A DNA stretch of 64,000 bases from assembly GCF_039596395.1 (NCBI RefSeq), contig NZ_JBCNJT010000001.1, positions 779,315 through 843,314 on the forward strand, in the 5' to 3' direction. A program made the translations under genes and the position numbers. This DNA is from Fluviicola sp. (GTDB taxonomy: Bacteria > Bacteroidota > Bacteroidia > Flavobacteriales_D > Crocinitomicaceae). Below are positions 17,164-27,019 of this stretch, piece by piece (the stretch's first letter is position 1; each line of letters opens with the position of its first letter). The notes under the pieces are model-generated. The model was given only the letters and a program-made list of their open reading frames with translations, was not told the DNA's origin and searched no databases.

Positions 17164-19988
17164 AAAAGCTGATCTACTTTCTAGTCTTCGTTCTGACCGG
17201 TATGTCAGGCTATGGACAACCTCCCTGCGGATCAAATCCTGCAGCGGGGAATACCTGTGCAACAGCAACTCCTATCTGTGAATTAAACGGTTATTGCGGA
17301 AACACATCTTCCAGTTACACAGCTGATGCGTGGGGTTCTGCCGGCGCTCCTTTCGGATGCGGCTTCCTGGGATTAAGTTCTTGTCCGGGTACGGGAGTTC
17401 TGGGTTCGTTTTGCGGATCGGTGGAAAATGATTCCTATTTATCGTTTGTGGCTTCATCTTCGTCCATTTCGTTCAACTGCTGGGTGTATAATTCAACCTA
17501 CGGCGACGGAATCCAGATCATGATTTTCTCCGGTACCTGCGGAGGGAATATCACGTCTTATTATTGCGACCAGATCGTTCCATCTTCGTCTTCACAAACC
17601 GTTTCTGCAACGGGATTAACTCCCGGAAACACCTACTACATCATGATAGATGGTTTCGCTGGAGATATTTGTGATTATACATTCGCAGCAAATACAGGTA
17701 TTTCTGTTCCAGTGGACGTAACACCGGCTACTTCTACTATTTGTGCCGGACAATCCGTCACACTTACAGCTACTGGCGGTAACGGAACATATACCTGGAA
17801 CGCTTCGCCGAATTTAAGCGGAACTACCGGAGCTACCGTAACGGCAACACCGCCATCGACTCCCGGAACTTATACTTACACGGTGAATTCGGCAACAGGA
17901 AATGCCTTGTGTCCGTCTTCCACCGTCGCCACAGCAACCATTACGGTTAATTCCTGCGGAGGTTGTACGGTCACCGCCGGAAACAGCGGCGATGTTTGCC
18001 AGGGAACAGCAACTTTTAACCTCACGGCATCCAATGTGGCCGGTGCTTCCTGGAATTGGGTAGGGCCAAACGGATTTACGTCCAATGTCCAAAACCCGAC
18101 CAATGTACCTGTTCCTGCTGCTGCAGGTTCTTACACTTATACCGTAACTGCAACTGTGGCGGGTACTCCGTGTACGTCCACCACAACAATTGTTGTAAAT
18201 CCTACACCGACGATCAATGCTCCGCTGACAACGATCTGTGTTGGCGGTACAACCAATTTGACGGGGTCGGGAACTGCTCATGCATCCACTCCGTGGGCTT
18301 CTTCGAATCCTGCAGTTGCAACGGTTTCTGCATCCGGAGTGGTAACGGCTGTTTCCGCGGGATCAACAACGATTACTTTTATGAACTCCGGAGGCTGTAC
18401 GGTCACACAGGCAATTACTGTCGTTTCTTTGCCAACGGCTACCATTGCCGGAAGTACGACCATTTGCAGCGGTCAGAATGCAACCATCACATTTACCGGA
18501 ACACCCAATGCAACAGTTACTTACCAGGTTGGCGGACCCAATCAAACCATTGTGCTGGACGCTGCCGGAAACGGAACATTGCCGGTTTCCCCGGCTGCAA
18601 CAACCACGTATACGCTCGTAAGTGTGCAGGTGAATCCACCTGGCGGCTGCAGTTCCACGCTGAGCGGATCGGCTACTGTGACCGTGAATGCGCTGCCAAC
18701 AGTAACGGCCATTACCCCGATTACCGTTTGTTCCAATGCAACGGTGAACGTACCTGCATTCACATCGACTCCTGCAGGAGCGACTTTTGACTGGACAAAC
18801 AGCAATACAACTATTGGCCTGGCCGGAAGTGGTTCCGGGAATATCGCTTCATTTACCGGCCTGAATCCGGGATCGGGTTCCAATGCCGGAACAATTACCA
18901 TTACACCGACTTTAAGCGGATGTGTCGGTAGTGCAGCAACTTTTACAATTACCGTAGATTCACCACCGGTTGCAAACGCCGGAAACGATGTAACGATGTG
19001 TGCCAATGCACCGGGATCGTACCAAATCGGGCAAACTCCTGTTGCAGGTGTAAACTACTCGTGGTCACCGGCAACCGGTTTGAGCAATGCGGCAATCGCC
19101 AATCCGACTTTTGACGGAAGTGTTGCAGGTGTTACAAATTATACGCTTACAGCCAGTGTGGGCGCTTGTTCTACCACTGATAATGTCACCGTTACTATTT
19201 TTGCTTTGCCGGTCGTTACTTTCAACAGCGACATTACTTCCGGATGTAATCCGCAGCAAATTATGTTCTACAATACAACCGCGAATTCCGCCAATTGCAG
19301 CTGGTATTTCGAAGGGATCGGAACGGATAATATCTGCGGGCCACCGGTTATTCAGAATTATACCAGTGACGGGGTTTTTGATGTGAGCCTGACGATTACC
19401 GACCTGAACGGATGTGTGAACATAGCCCTGGTTAACGATATGATTACAATATTCCCGCAGCCAGATGCGAGTTTTAACGCTACTCCGACCGAAGTATTCA
19501 TTTACAATCCGCTGGTGAATACGGATAACAATTCGAGCAATGCGACCGGTTATTCCTGGGATTTCGGTGACGGATTTACTTCCGGAGCATTCAATCCGAG
19601 CCATACTTACCCCGACAGGGCGGCAAGTTACACCATCACTTTGTATGCAATGAATGGAATTTGTATCGATTCGGCAACAACGACGGTTGAAGTGAAAGAG
19701 GAATTGACCTGGTTTGTACCGAATTCCTTTACGCCGGACGGAGATGAAATGAACAATGTTTTCCTGCCGGTTTTCAACGATGCCTTCGATAAACAGTCTT
19801 ACACGATGCTGATCTTTGACCGCTGGGGAGAAATTATCTTCGAAACGCATGACACCAATTTTGGCTGGGACGGAACCTACAACGGCCAGCTTTGTAAAGA
19901 AGGAGCCTATACCTGGAAGATTGTCATCAAGCAAAAGGTAAAAGATTACAGGATCGACCTCAATGGTCATGTGAATATCCTGAAATGA
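17160..19988 (+). CDS. Large secreted protein with Ig-like/PKD domains and type B T9SS signal
   Basis: This is a 942-residue surface or secreted protein. A signal peptide ending YGQ comes first, then a beta-sandwich region (about 20-180) of the kind often placed before Ig-like repeats. Several Ig-like/Big-type repeats follow, rich in Thr, Gly and Asn (about 185-690). One PKD domain near 770-850 (SWDFGDGFTSGAFNPSHTYP) comes next. The last 85 residues are the gliding-motility-associated C-terminal domain (PNSFTPDGDEMNNVF, LLIFDRWGEIIFE, GWDGTYNGQ), a type B T9SS sorting signal. No catalytic site is visible. The role is probably adhesive or structural. It is coupled to the 92-residue gene upstream. 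Confidence 0.88.
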   Translation: MKKLIYFLVFVLTGMSGYGQPPCGSNPAAGNTCATATPICELNGYCGNTSSSYTADAWGSAGAPFGCGFLGLSSCPGTGVLGSFCGSVENDSYLSFVASSSSISFNCWVYNSTYGDGIQIMIFSGTCGGNITSYYCDQIVPSSSSQTVSATGLTPGNTYYIMIDGFAGDICDYTFAANTGISVPVDVTPATSTICAGQSVTLTATGGNGTYTWNASPNLSGTTGATVTATPPSTPGTYTYTVNSATGNALCPSSTVATATITVNSCGGCTVTAGNSGDVCQGTATFNLTASNVAGASWNWVGPNGFTSNVQNPTNVPVPAAAGSYTYTVTATVAGTPCTSTTTIVVNPTPTINAPLTTICVGGTTNLTGSGTAHASTPWASSNPAVATVSASGVVTAVSAGSTTITFMNSGGCTVTQAITVVSLPTATIAGSTTICSGQNATITFTGTPNATVTYQVGGPNQTIVLDAAGNGTLPVSPAATTTYTLVSVQVNPPGGCSSTLSGSATVTVNALPTVTAITPITVCSNATVNVPAFTSTPAGATFDWTNSNTTIGLAGSGSGNIASFTGLNPGSGSNAGTITITPTLSGCVGSAATFTITVDSPPVANAGNDVTMCANAPGSYQIGQTPVAGVNYSWSPATGLSNAAIANPTFDGSVAGVTNYTLTASVGACSTTDNVTVTIFALPVVTFNSDITSGCNPQQIMFYNTTANSANCSWYFEGIGTDNICGPPVIQNYTSDGVFDVSLTITDLNGCVNIALVNDMITIFPQPDASFNATPTEVFIYNPLVNTDNNSSNATGYSWDFGDGFTSGAFNPSHTYPDRAASYTITLYAMNGICIDSATTTVEVKEELTWFVPNSFTPDGDEMNNVFLPVFNDAFDKQSYTMLIFDRWGEIIFETHDTNFGWDGTYNGQLCKEGAYTWKIVIKQKVKDYRIDLNGHVNILK

Positions 19989-19992
19989 TGCG

Positions 19993-20028
19993 AAAATCCC
20001 CGGCCTGCTATTGCGAACCGGGGATTTT
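19993..20028 (+). terminator. Terminator after the type B T9SS protein
   Basis: An 11-bp perfect stem (19993-20003 with 20018-20028, core ATCCCCGG/CCGGGGAT) with a 14-base loop ends in TTTTCT. It starts 5 bases after the stop. Confidence 0.75.
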
Positions 20029-20109
20029 CTATCAGACACCAACCACTACTTAGCTACTTAAATATCGATTGTTTTTAATTTGAGTTTTTTCCGTCACAGA
20101 CGGCAATCA

Positions 20110-20135
20110 AATCAATCAGCCACGGCTGATTGATT
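20110..20135. repeat. Palindrome at the 3' end of the RND metal pump gene
   Basis: Two perfect 12-bp arms (AATCAATCAGCC and its complement) are separated by two bases and overlap the stop of the pump gene. No T-run follows on the minus strand, so it is not a standard terminator; an mRNA-stabilising hairpin is one option. A shorter relative, CAGCC-GA-GGCTG, lies at 49240-49251 beside a minisatellite. Confidence 0.7.
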
Positions 20136-23100
20136 ATTTCATTTTCTTCTTTTCCCGTAAATGCAATGCTTTGTGATAAATGATAGGGAATACAAGTAGT
20201 GTAAATACCGTAGCTGTGACCAACCCGCCGATAATGACAATCGCTAAAGGTTTCTGGCTTTCCGATCCGATTCCGGTACTGATCGCAGCAGGAAGCAAAC
20301 CGATTGCAGCCATCATGGCAGTCATGACAACCGGCCTTGTTCTGACTTTCACGGCATTCACAATAGCCTGGTTCAGATCATCCATGGTTTTGGATTGCTT
20401 GTGGAATTCCGAGATCAGGATCACACCGTTCTGTACACAAATCCCGAAGAGCGCTATGAAACCGACTCCGGCAGAAATCCCGAAATTCATTCCGGTAATG
20501 TGCAGCGCCAGGATTCCCCCGATCAGTGCAAAAGGAACATTGATCAATACGTAGGCGGCATCACGGGCGTTGTTGAACATGATGAATAGCAAGATAAAGA
20601 TCATGATCAAACTGATTGGAACTACTTGTGATAAACGATGACTGGCACGCACCTGGTTCTCAAATTCCCCGTTCCAACTCATCCGGTATCCGTCCGGAAG
20701 TTTTACGTGGGCTTTTACTTTGTGCTGCGCTTCGGCGATCGTACTTCCAAGGTCTCGTTCCCGCACAGAGAATTTCACCCCGATAAAACGTTTGGTATTG
20801 TCGCGATAAATAAACGCCGGGCCGGTTACCTGTTTCACTTTCGCTACCTCTTTCAGCGGGATCCGGTCACCGGTGATTGTCGGGATCATCAGCATCAGGA
20901 TGTCGTCCTCATTCTTTCTGAAATCCTTGTCGTAGCGAATCCGGATATCGAATTTCTTTTCTCCTTCGTATTTCTGGGTCGCCGTTTTTCCACCGATCGC
21001 CATTTCGATCACAGCCTGGGTTTCCGCTTTCGTAACCCCGTAGATGGCCATTTTTTCTTCGTCGAGGACAACGCTCATTTCCGGCTGACCGATATTCCGC
21101 AAAATACCGACGTCTTTGATTCCGGGAACGTCCTTGATCTGGTTCAGTACCTGGTTGGCATATTCGTCGAGTTTGTCGAGGTCGTCGCCGTAAATTTTGA
21201 TCGCATTGGAAGCGTTCATTCCGGCTACCGCTTCTGCTACGTTATCGATAATGGGCTGCGAATAGTTGTAATTGATTCCCTGGTACTTTTTCAGTTTTTT
21301 GTCCATTTGTTCAACGAGGTCGTCGAGTGTAATCTTACGCTTCCATTCTTCTTTCGGCTTCAGGTTAACCTGCATCTGAACATAGTAAAATCCGCTAGGG
21401 TCCGTTCCGTCATTACTTCTTCCGGTTTGGGAAAGGACTCCGTTTACTTCCGGGAATTTGGTTAATTCACTTCGCAATGTATGCACCATTTCAACGGTTT
21501 TCGGCAGGGAATAACTCATCGGCATTTTAGCTTCTACCCAAAGAGCTCCTTCGTTCAATTGCGGCAGGAATTCCGTTCCCAGCCAGCGGGTAGAGAAGAT
21601 GGTCAATCCGAATACGATCAAGGAGATCAGGATGGCCAGTTTTTTCCGTGCGAAAGTCCAGTTGAATCCTTTTGCAACCGTTTTACTGACGAACCGCGTG
21701 AAGAAATTCTCTTTTTCCACCACGTTTTTGCGCAACAGGATCGAACTCAAAACCGGAACCAGCGTTAGTGTGAAAATCAAGGCTCCCAGCAAAGCAAAAC
21801 CTAAAGTCCAGGCCAACGGTGAGAACATTTTTCCTTCTACTTTCTCAAAAGAGAAGATGGGAAGCAGGGCGGAAATAATGATCAGTTTGGAGAAGAAGAT
21901 GGCTTTCCCCATTTGAACTCCTGTTGAACGGATCAATCCCATTTTGGCAAGCCGGTTGAATTTTTCCGTTCCTACCTGTTTTGCTTTGTGATCGAGGGCG
22001 ACAAATATCCCCTCGACCATGACGACGGCTCCGTCAATGATGATTCCGAAGTCGATAGCACCGAGTGATAACAAATTGGCGCTCATTCCTTTCAGGTAGA
22101 GCATGAAAAAAGCAAACAATAATGCCAGCGGAATGACGATCGCCACGATAACCGTGGTTCGCCAGTCGGCCATGAAAATAAATACGATCACTGTTACCAG
22201 CACAATTCCTTCTACCAGGTTGTGCATCACCGTATCGGTGCAATATTTCATCAGGTTGTCGCGGTCATAGAATGTTTCCATTTTGACATCCGACGGAAGG
22301 GTGGTGGAATTCAATTCATCGATCTTTTCTTTCACACGCGAAAGAACTTCACTCGGATTTTCCCCTTTCCGCATCACGACGATTCCTTCCACCACGTCAT
22401 CCTGTTTGTCCATTCCAACCTGCCCCACGCGCGGAGCACTGGATTCGTTCACGCTCGCTACGTTTTTAACCAAGAGCGGATTCCCGTTGAAAATGTCCAC
22501 GATCGTATTTTCAATATCTGTTTTGCCGTCCAGCAAACCGATTCCCCGGACCACATACGCCTGCCCGTTCTTTTCGATCACGTCACCACCGACGTTGAGA
22601 TTGGATTTGCTCACGGCATCGTACAATTCAAGCGGAGTGAGGTTGTATTGCTGCAATTTTACCGGATCTACGGAAATCTCGTAGATTTTTTCCTGTCCGC
22701 CGAATGCCACTACGTCTGCAACGCCGGCAACACTTCTCAATTCCCGGTCAATAGTCCAGTTTTGAATGGTCAGCAACTCACGCGAATCCCGGTCTTTGCT
22801 TTTCAGCACGTAGCGGAAAATCTCGCCCGTTGGCCCGTATGGAGGCTGCACGTCTGCATCCACTCCGTCGGGAAGCTGCACGTTTTTCAGCTGATTGTTG
22901 ACCTGTTGCCGGGCAAAGAAGTCGTCTACATCGTCTTCAAAAATGACTTTGATCACTGAAAGCCCGAACATGGTGATGCTTCGTACATTGGTTTTGCGCT
23001 GCACACTGTTCATGGAGATTTCGATCGGTGTCGTTACAAAACGTTCGACTTCTTCGGCACTTCGCCCGTTCCATTCGGTTACGATAATGATCTGTGTATT

Positions 23101-23238
23101 GGTCACATCCGGAAATGCTTCGATCGGAATGCGGATGTAACTGATCACACCTGCAATAACGATTAATCCGACCCAGAAAAACGTGAAGAATTTGTTCTTC
23201 AGGGAGAATGATAGAATGCCTTTGATGAAATTGTTCAT
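20134..23238 (-). CDS. CzcA/CusA-family heavy-metal RND efflux pump
   Basis: This is a 1034-residue inner-membrane proton antiporter, the normal full length. The heavy-metal-efflux signature DFGIIIDGAVVMVEG is at 396-410, with D396, D402 and E409 forming the proton relay of this subfamily. The N-terminal helix is followed by the typical IPIEAFPDVTNTQI. The last membrane bundle includes FGICVQNGVILISEF and RTRPVVMTAMMAA. It would export Cu(I)/Ag(I) or Zn/Co/Cd together with the adaptor and TolC encoded just upstream; the metal cannot be fixed from sequence alone. It is the last gene of a five-gene minus-strand operon: regulator, kinase, TolC, adaptor, pump. Confidence 0.95.
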   Translation of the reverse strand: MNNFIKGILSFSLKNKFFTFFWVGLIVIAGVISYIRIPIEAFPDVTNTQIIIVTEWNGRSAEEVERFVTTPIEISMNSVQRKTNVRSITMFGLSVIKVIFEDDVDDFFARQQVNNQLKNVQLPDGVDADVQPPYGPTGEIFRYVLKSKDRDSRELLTIQNWTIDRELRSVAGVADVVAFGGQEKIYEISVDPVKLQQYNLTPLELYDAVSKSNLNVGGDVIEKNGQAYVVRGIGLLDGKTDIENTIVDIFNGNPLLVKNVASVNESSAPRVGQVGMDKQDDVVEGIVVMRKGENPSEVLSRVKEKIDELNSTTLPSDVKMETFYDRDNLMKYCTDTVMHNLVEGIVLVTVIVFIFMADWRTTVIVAIVIPLALLFAFFMLYLKGMSANLLSLGAIDFGIIIDGAVVMVEGIFVALDHKAKQVGTEKFNRLAKMGLIRSTGVQMGKAIFFSKLIIISALLPIFSFEKVEGKMFSPLAWTLGFALLGALIFTLTLVPVLSSILLRKNVVEKENFFTRFVSKTVAKGFNWTFARKKLAILISLIVFGLTIFSTRWLGTEFLPQLNEGALWVEAKMPMSYSLPKTVEMVHTLRSELTKFPEVNGVLSQTGRSNDGTDPSGFYYVQMQVNLKPKEEWKRKITLDDLVEQMDKKLKKYQGINYNYSQPIIDNVAEAVAGMNASNAIKIYGDDLDKLDEYANQVLNQIKDVPGIKDVGILRNIGQPEMSVVLDEEKMAIYGVTKAETQAVIEMAIGGKTATQKYEGEKKFDIRIRYDKDFRKNEDDILMLMIPTITGDRIPLKEVAKVKQVTGPAFIYRDNTKRFIGVKFSVRERDLGSTIAEAQHKVKAHVKLPDGYRMSWNGEFENQVRASHRLSQVVPISLIMIFILLFIMFNNARDAAYVLINVPFALIGGILALHITGMNFGISAGVGFIALFGICVQNGVILISEFHKQSKTMDDLNQAIVNAVKVRTRPVVMTAMMAAIGLLPAAISTGIGSESQKPLAIVIIGGLVTATVFTLLVFPIIYHKALHLREKKKMK

Positions 23239-23248
23239 ATTCCCTGTT

Positions 23249-24343
23249 TTAATCGTTTAACGCATCGTAAATCAGCAAACCGTTTTGTGAAATGATCTTT
23301 TCACCGGTTTTCAATCCGTGATTGATGTAGGAAATATCCCCGAGTTGCCTGTAAACTTCCACTTCGCGGGTTTCAATATCGTGACGGTTTTTGAAAACCA
23401 TGACCCAGTACTTGTTCTTATCAAAAATGATGGAAGAAGAAGGGACCGTGATCATCTGCTGGTTTTCTGAATAATGCACATCGACCGTACAATTCATTTC
23501 AGGCTTCAGTTTGAAATCCTCATTCGGAATGGAAATCCGGATTTTCATGGATTTTGTTTGAGCGTCGATCACGTTGTAGATCTTCTGGATCTTGGATTTG
23601 TAGGGATGATCCGGAAAAGCAAGTGTCTGAACCGTCACATCGTAACCTTCTTTGATCTTGCTGATATCGATTTCATTAACGTTCGCTACCGCCCAGATTT
23701 CCTTCGTTTCAGCAATGGTAAATAGTGCTTCGGAATCGGTGGAACGCAGCTGCTCGTTCTGGAACAGGGTTTTGGTGATCACAAATCCGCTCATCGGGGC
23801 AACAATGTTGTAAATAGAACCCGATTTCAGGTTGTAGATCTTGTAAATCTCGTTGATGCGTTTCAACTCCGCTTTGGCCATTTCGAGTTCTTTGGATGCC
23901 ATCGCCACATCTTTTTCCGAATTCAATTTCCCGGAAAACAAGTCTTTTGCTACCTGCAGGTTCTTTTCCGCTGTGGCAACATCGTTGATCGCATCGAGCC
24001 GTTCTTTTTGGAAACCGGCTATTTCCACACTCTGGATGCTGGCAAGGATTTGTCCCTGTTTCACATAATCCCCCAAACCAACATTGATCGATGTAACGAC
24101 TCCGCTCAGGATCGGGTAGATCTGTGCCATTTTGTTGTTATCAGCTTCGATTTTCCCGAATAAGCGAATGCTGTTCTTTACATCCTGGTTGCTTGTGGTG
24201 TAGAATTCACATTTCTTCAGCATGGTGTCGCTCATGGTGAATGTCTCGATCGTTTCTTCCTGCTTGTTTCCGCATGCACTCAGGATTACCAGTAATAGAA
24301 ACAGGCAAATCGCAATTCCTGTATATGTTCTTCTTCTTTCCAT
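23249..24343 (-). CDS. RND periplasmic adaptor (CusB/CzcB-like lipoprotein)
   Basis: The 364-residue membrane-fusion protein has a lipoprotein signal (VILSAC, lipidated Cys at 24). A barrel-sandwich/lipoyl half (YPILSGVVTSINVGLGDYVKQGQILASIQS) leads to a coiled-coil hairpin (about residues 115-170, AEKNLQVAKDLFSGKLNSEKDVA) and the returning lipoyl half (NIVAPMSGFVITKTLF). A beta-barrel domain comes last. It joins the inner-membrane pump to the outer-membrane channel. No CusF-like metal-binding domain is fused to it. Gaps of 10 bases to the pump gene and 1 base to the TolC gene show one operon. Confidence 0.93.
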   Translation of the reverse strand: MERRRTYTGIAICLFLLLVILSACGNKQEETIETFTMSDTMLKKCEFYTTSNQDVKNSIRLFGKIEADNNKMAQIYPILSGVVTSINVGLGDYVKQGQILASIQSVEIAGFQKERLDAINDVATAEKNLQVAKDLFSGKLNSEKDVAMASKELEMAKAELKRINEIYKIYNLKSGSIYNIVAPMSGFVITKTLFQNEQLRSTDSEALFTIAETKEIWAVANVNEIDISKIKEGYDVTVQTLAFPDHPYKSKIQKIYNVIDAQTKSMKIRISIPNEDFKLKPEMNCTVDVHYSENQQMITVPSSSIIFDKNKYWVMVFKNRHDIETREVEVYRQLGDISYINHGLKTGEKIISQNGLLIYDALND

Positions 24344-24344
24344 G

Positions 24345-25595
24345 TTAATAAATATCTTTTCCGGTTAATAGATTGATTTGTTCTGCTGAAATCACTAATT
24401 GGGTTTTGATGCGCATCAATTCGGCAAGCACGTCGTTGTAGGATTCAAAAAAGTCAATGAATTCAATGATGGAAACATTTCTTTTCTGAAAATTGATGCT
24501 CATTCCTTCGACCGTTTTTTCGAAATCATCGTTATACAATTCGTTCGATTTCCTGTATTCCGAAACGGTCTGGATGTAATACGCATAGCTGTTGTTGATC
24601 CTGCTGACGATCTCATTCTCTTTTGCTTTTAGATTGTACTCGGCTTCCTGCAAACGGTATTGGGAAGTCTTGATATTTCCCTGGTTCCGGTTCCAAAGCG
24701 GCAACGGAATGGCAATACCGGCATTGACCTGGTTGTTGAAAGCGCCGCCCCGCTGATCATAGGAAGCAAACAAATTGATATCTGGAACAGCTGAGCGTTT
24801 CTGGTACTTTAAATATTGTTCGGCAAGCACCTTGTTTTCTTTGATAACGAGTAATTCCGGCAGGTTTTCCATGGCCATCGCCCGGATATCCGCCACAGAA
24901 GCGGGGATGAGGTAATGGTCGAGGTTAGCGTCTGTCGGATCGGGTAAAACAACGGAATTGGTCTGCAATAAAATCTGCAGATCGGTTTGGGTCTGAATGT
25001 ATGCCTGGAACAATTCTGCGCGGTCATTATTCAGCTGAATGTAAGCACCGCGTAAACGAACCACTTCTTTCAGGGCAATGTTTCCCTTATTGGCCTGGAT
25101 CTCGTAGGATTTCAGCAGGGTATCCAGCAAGCTTAGCTGGTTGGCATATTTCCGGAGCAGGAAATCCTGCTGGCCGATTGTATACAAATCACTGTGCAGC
25201 CTGAATTTCAATTCCCGGACCAGTTGCTGGAATTCCAGTTCAGCGATTCCTGCGTTGGTTTTCGCCAGTTCAATTTCAGACCGGCGTTTTCCTCCCAAGA
25301 CAATCAGCTGCTCCAGTTGAAACGATTTCTGCCCGGTTTTTCCTACATGGAAAGCCTGGTTGTTTGCCGGATCGTAGGCATTCACGTCGGCGGTGAAAAT
25401 CGGATTCGGGTAGATCTTTGCCTGGATAATCTGGGCTCTTTGCGCTTCGATATCCATGGATGCTGCCAGGAGGTAATAATTTTTGGCCAGGAAAATGCTG
25501 TCTGCTCTTCGGATGCTGAGATGTAAAGTGTCTTGCGCATGCAGTCCGATTGAAGTCAGAAGAATCAGGAATAGTGACGCTGCTAATTGTTGCAT
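24345..25595 (-). CDS. TolC-family outer-membrane efflux channel (CusC/CzcC-like)
   Basis: The product has 416 residues from the ATG at 25595, which begins a proper signal peptide (MQQLAASLFLILLTSIGLHA). An ATG ten codons earlier would precede it with a charged tail. The mature protein shows the internally duplicated alpha-helical pattern of TolC proteins, with long heptad-like helices (about 170-220 and 330-400) and short beta segments that build the barrel. The phrase AVPDINLFASYDQRGG and the following IAIPLPLWNRNQGNI are typical of the CzcC branch. It forms the outer-membrane exit duct of the metal pump. It has its own predicted promoter and operator in the 71-base gap after the kinase gene. 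Confidence 0.92.
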   Translation of the reverse strand: MQQLAASLFLILLTSIGLHAQDTLHLSIRRADSIFLAKNYYLLAASMDIEAQRAQIIQAKIYPNPIFTADVNAYDPANNQAFHVGKTGQKSFQLEQLIVLGGKRRSEIELAKTNAGIAELEFQQLVRELKFRLHSDLYTIGQQDFLLRKYANQLSLLDTLLKSYEIQANKGNIALKEVVRLRGAYIQLNNDRAELFQAYIQTQTDLQILLQTNSVVLPDPTDANLDHYLIPASVADIRAMAMENLPELLVIKENKVLAEQYLKYQKRSAVPDINLFASYDQRGGAFNNQVNAGIAIPLPLWNRNQGNIKTSQYRLQEAEYNLKAKENEIVSRINNSYAYYIQTVSEYRKSNELYNDDFEKTVEGMSINFQKRNVSIIEFIDFFESYNDVLAELMRIKTQLVISAEQINLLTGKDIY

Positions 25596-25614
25596 GTACT
25601 TCTGTTTTAAAGTA

Positions 25615-25671
25615 CAAAACTCCAATTATAGAGCTTAAAATTGCCTTAAAGTCATTAAAATTTACCTTAAG
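25615..25671 (-). promoter_or_regulatory. Predicted operator and promoter before the TolC gene
   Basis: Two similar blocks, TTAAAATTgCCTTAAA (25635-25650) and TTAAAATTtaCCTTAAG (25655-25671), repeat directly with a 20-21 bp period, i.e. on the same face of the helix. They lie just upstream of a -7-like box on the minus strand (GAGTTTTG, 25622-25615). The distal copy overlaps the end of the kinase gene. This is the arrangement expected for an OmpR-type regulator such as the one in this operon. Confidence 0.5.
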
Positions 25672-27019
25672 GAAGGGTGATTTTGAAGCGGTTGGTGTTT
25701 TTGGACGGAGATTCGTAAGTAATTGATCCTTCATGCATTGTAATGATCTTGTTGACGAATACCAATCCAAGTCCGAATCCTTTTTTTCCTTTGCTGTTCC
25801 CTCCGCGGAAGAAATGCTTAAACAGGTAATTCACTTCCTGCTCATTGATCGTTTTCCCTTTGTTCTCGAAGAAAATCTCCAGTTGTTCCTGCGTTTGGAT
25901 GTGAATAGTTGCATGACCGTCCGAACTGTAATTGATGCAGTTTTCCATCAGGTTGGAAAGAATGGCTTTCATCAACCGTGCATTTCCGGTGATCACCAAT
26001 TTGTTTTCATCAAGTGGTTCGGCATACTCCACGGAAAAAACAAAGTCGGGATAGACATTCCTTAAATTATCCGAAACATCGAAGATCAGTTCGTCAATCC
26101 GGAATTGTTCATTGAATTTGGCGCCTGCCGTTTCAATTTTTGCCATTTCCAGCAGGGAATTGATGATCTCACTCAAACTTCGTGTATCTTCCATTTGATT
26201 CCGGATTATTTTTTTCAATGCTTCGGGATCGGTTTCTTTTTCCATCCGTTCAAAATTGGAAACCAGGATGGCAATCGGGGTTTTCAGTTCGTGGGAAATG
26301 TGATGGATAGCGTGTTTCTGAAAGGCAAAAGCCTCGTTCATGCGGGTCATTAATTCATTGAAAACGGAAGCCAAAACGGCTAATTCGTCGCGGGTGTCGG
26401 TATAAGTGATCGGTTGGAAATTGGAACTGAAATCGTAGGAACTGATCTTGGAGGTAATGTCTTCCAAAGGAGTGGTGATTTTTCGCGAAATGTAAAACGA
26501 AACCAAAATGATCACCGCCGTGATGCTGATAAATGTCACGATCAGGATGTATCTCAGGTAGCGCAGTTTGGAATACCCGAAATCGTCGTAAGCCTTACTG
26601 ATCCCGTAATAAATTTTTCCTTTCCGGGAAATGTAGGTCCCAACCACGTCATACAAACCGTCTTTGGTTTCGATCCATTTGTTTTTGGGATTCAGGTGCT
26701 CGAGGATGTTTTTTGAAACCGGAACCGGGATATCCACGATGTTCGAATAGATCAGCTCTTTGTCTTTGTTGAACAGGAGCAATTTCTCATTGTACAATTC
26801 GTTGATCGTTATCTGGTCCAGGGTTTCAATAATATCGGCATCCGATTCTTTGATGTCCGAGAGAAATTCCAGCGTAGTGGCAATTTTCTCTTTTTGCCGC
26901 ATCTGGAAACTTTCTTCCCGGTTCTCGGAAAACAAAATATAGATCACGCCAAAGGTAACGGCCGTAATTGCCGGGATAATCAGCGAGAAATAGAACAATA
27001 TTTTATTCCGGATCTTCAT
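25667..27019 (-). CDS. Sensor histidine kinase of the metal-efflux operon
   Basis: This is a 450-residue membrane kinase. Transmembrane helix 1 is at about 8-30 and helix 2 at about 157-177, enclosing a periplasmic sensor of about 125 residues. HAMP follows, then the phospho-acceptor His at 243 (HHISHELKTPIA). The HATPase domain shows the N box near NLMENCINYSSDG and a G box GKKGFGLGLVFV. The sensor region has no His/Met cluster of the CusS type, so the stimulus is inferred only from the adjacent pump. Its start overlaps the response-regulator stop by 4 bases. Confidence 0.94.
   Translation of the reverse strand: MKIRNKILFYFSLIIPAITAVTFGVIYILFSENREESFQMRQKEKIATTLEFLSDIKESDADIIETLDQITINELYNEKLLLFNKDKELIYSNIVDIPVPVSKNILEHLNPKNKWIETKDGLYDVVGTYISRKGKIYYGISKAYDDFGYSKLRYLRYILIVTFISITAVIILVSFYISRKITTPLEDITSKISSYDFSSNFQPITYTDTRDELAVLASVFNELMTRMNEAFAFQKHAIHHISHELKTPIAILVSNFERMEKETDPEALKKIIRNQMEDTRSLSEIINSLLEMAKIETAGAKFNEQFRIDELIFDVSDNLRNVYPDFVFSVEYAEPLDENKLVITGNARLMKAILSNLMENCINYSSDGHATIHIQTQEQLEIFFENKGKTINEQEVNYLFKHFFRGGNSKGKKGFGLGLVFVNKIITMHEGSITYESPSKNTNRFKITLP

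Noticed and set aside
20180-23140. Long plus-strand open frames opposite the metal pump gene (up to 275 codons)
   Set aside because: The minus strand codes for a full-length CzcA/CusA protein with all motifs; the plus frames show no family features.
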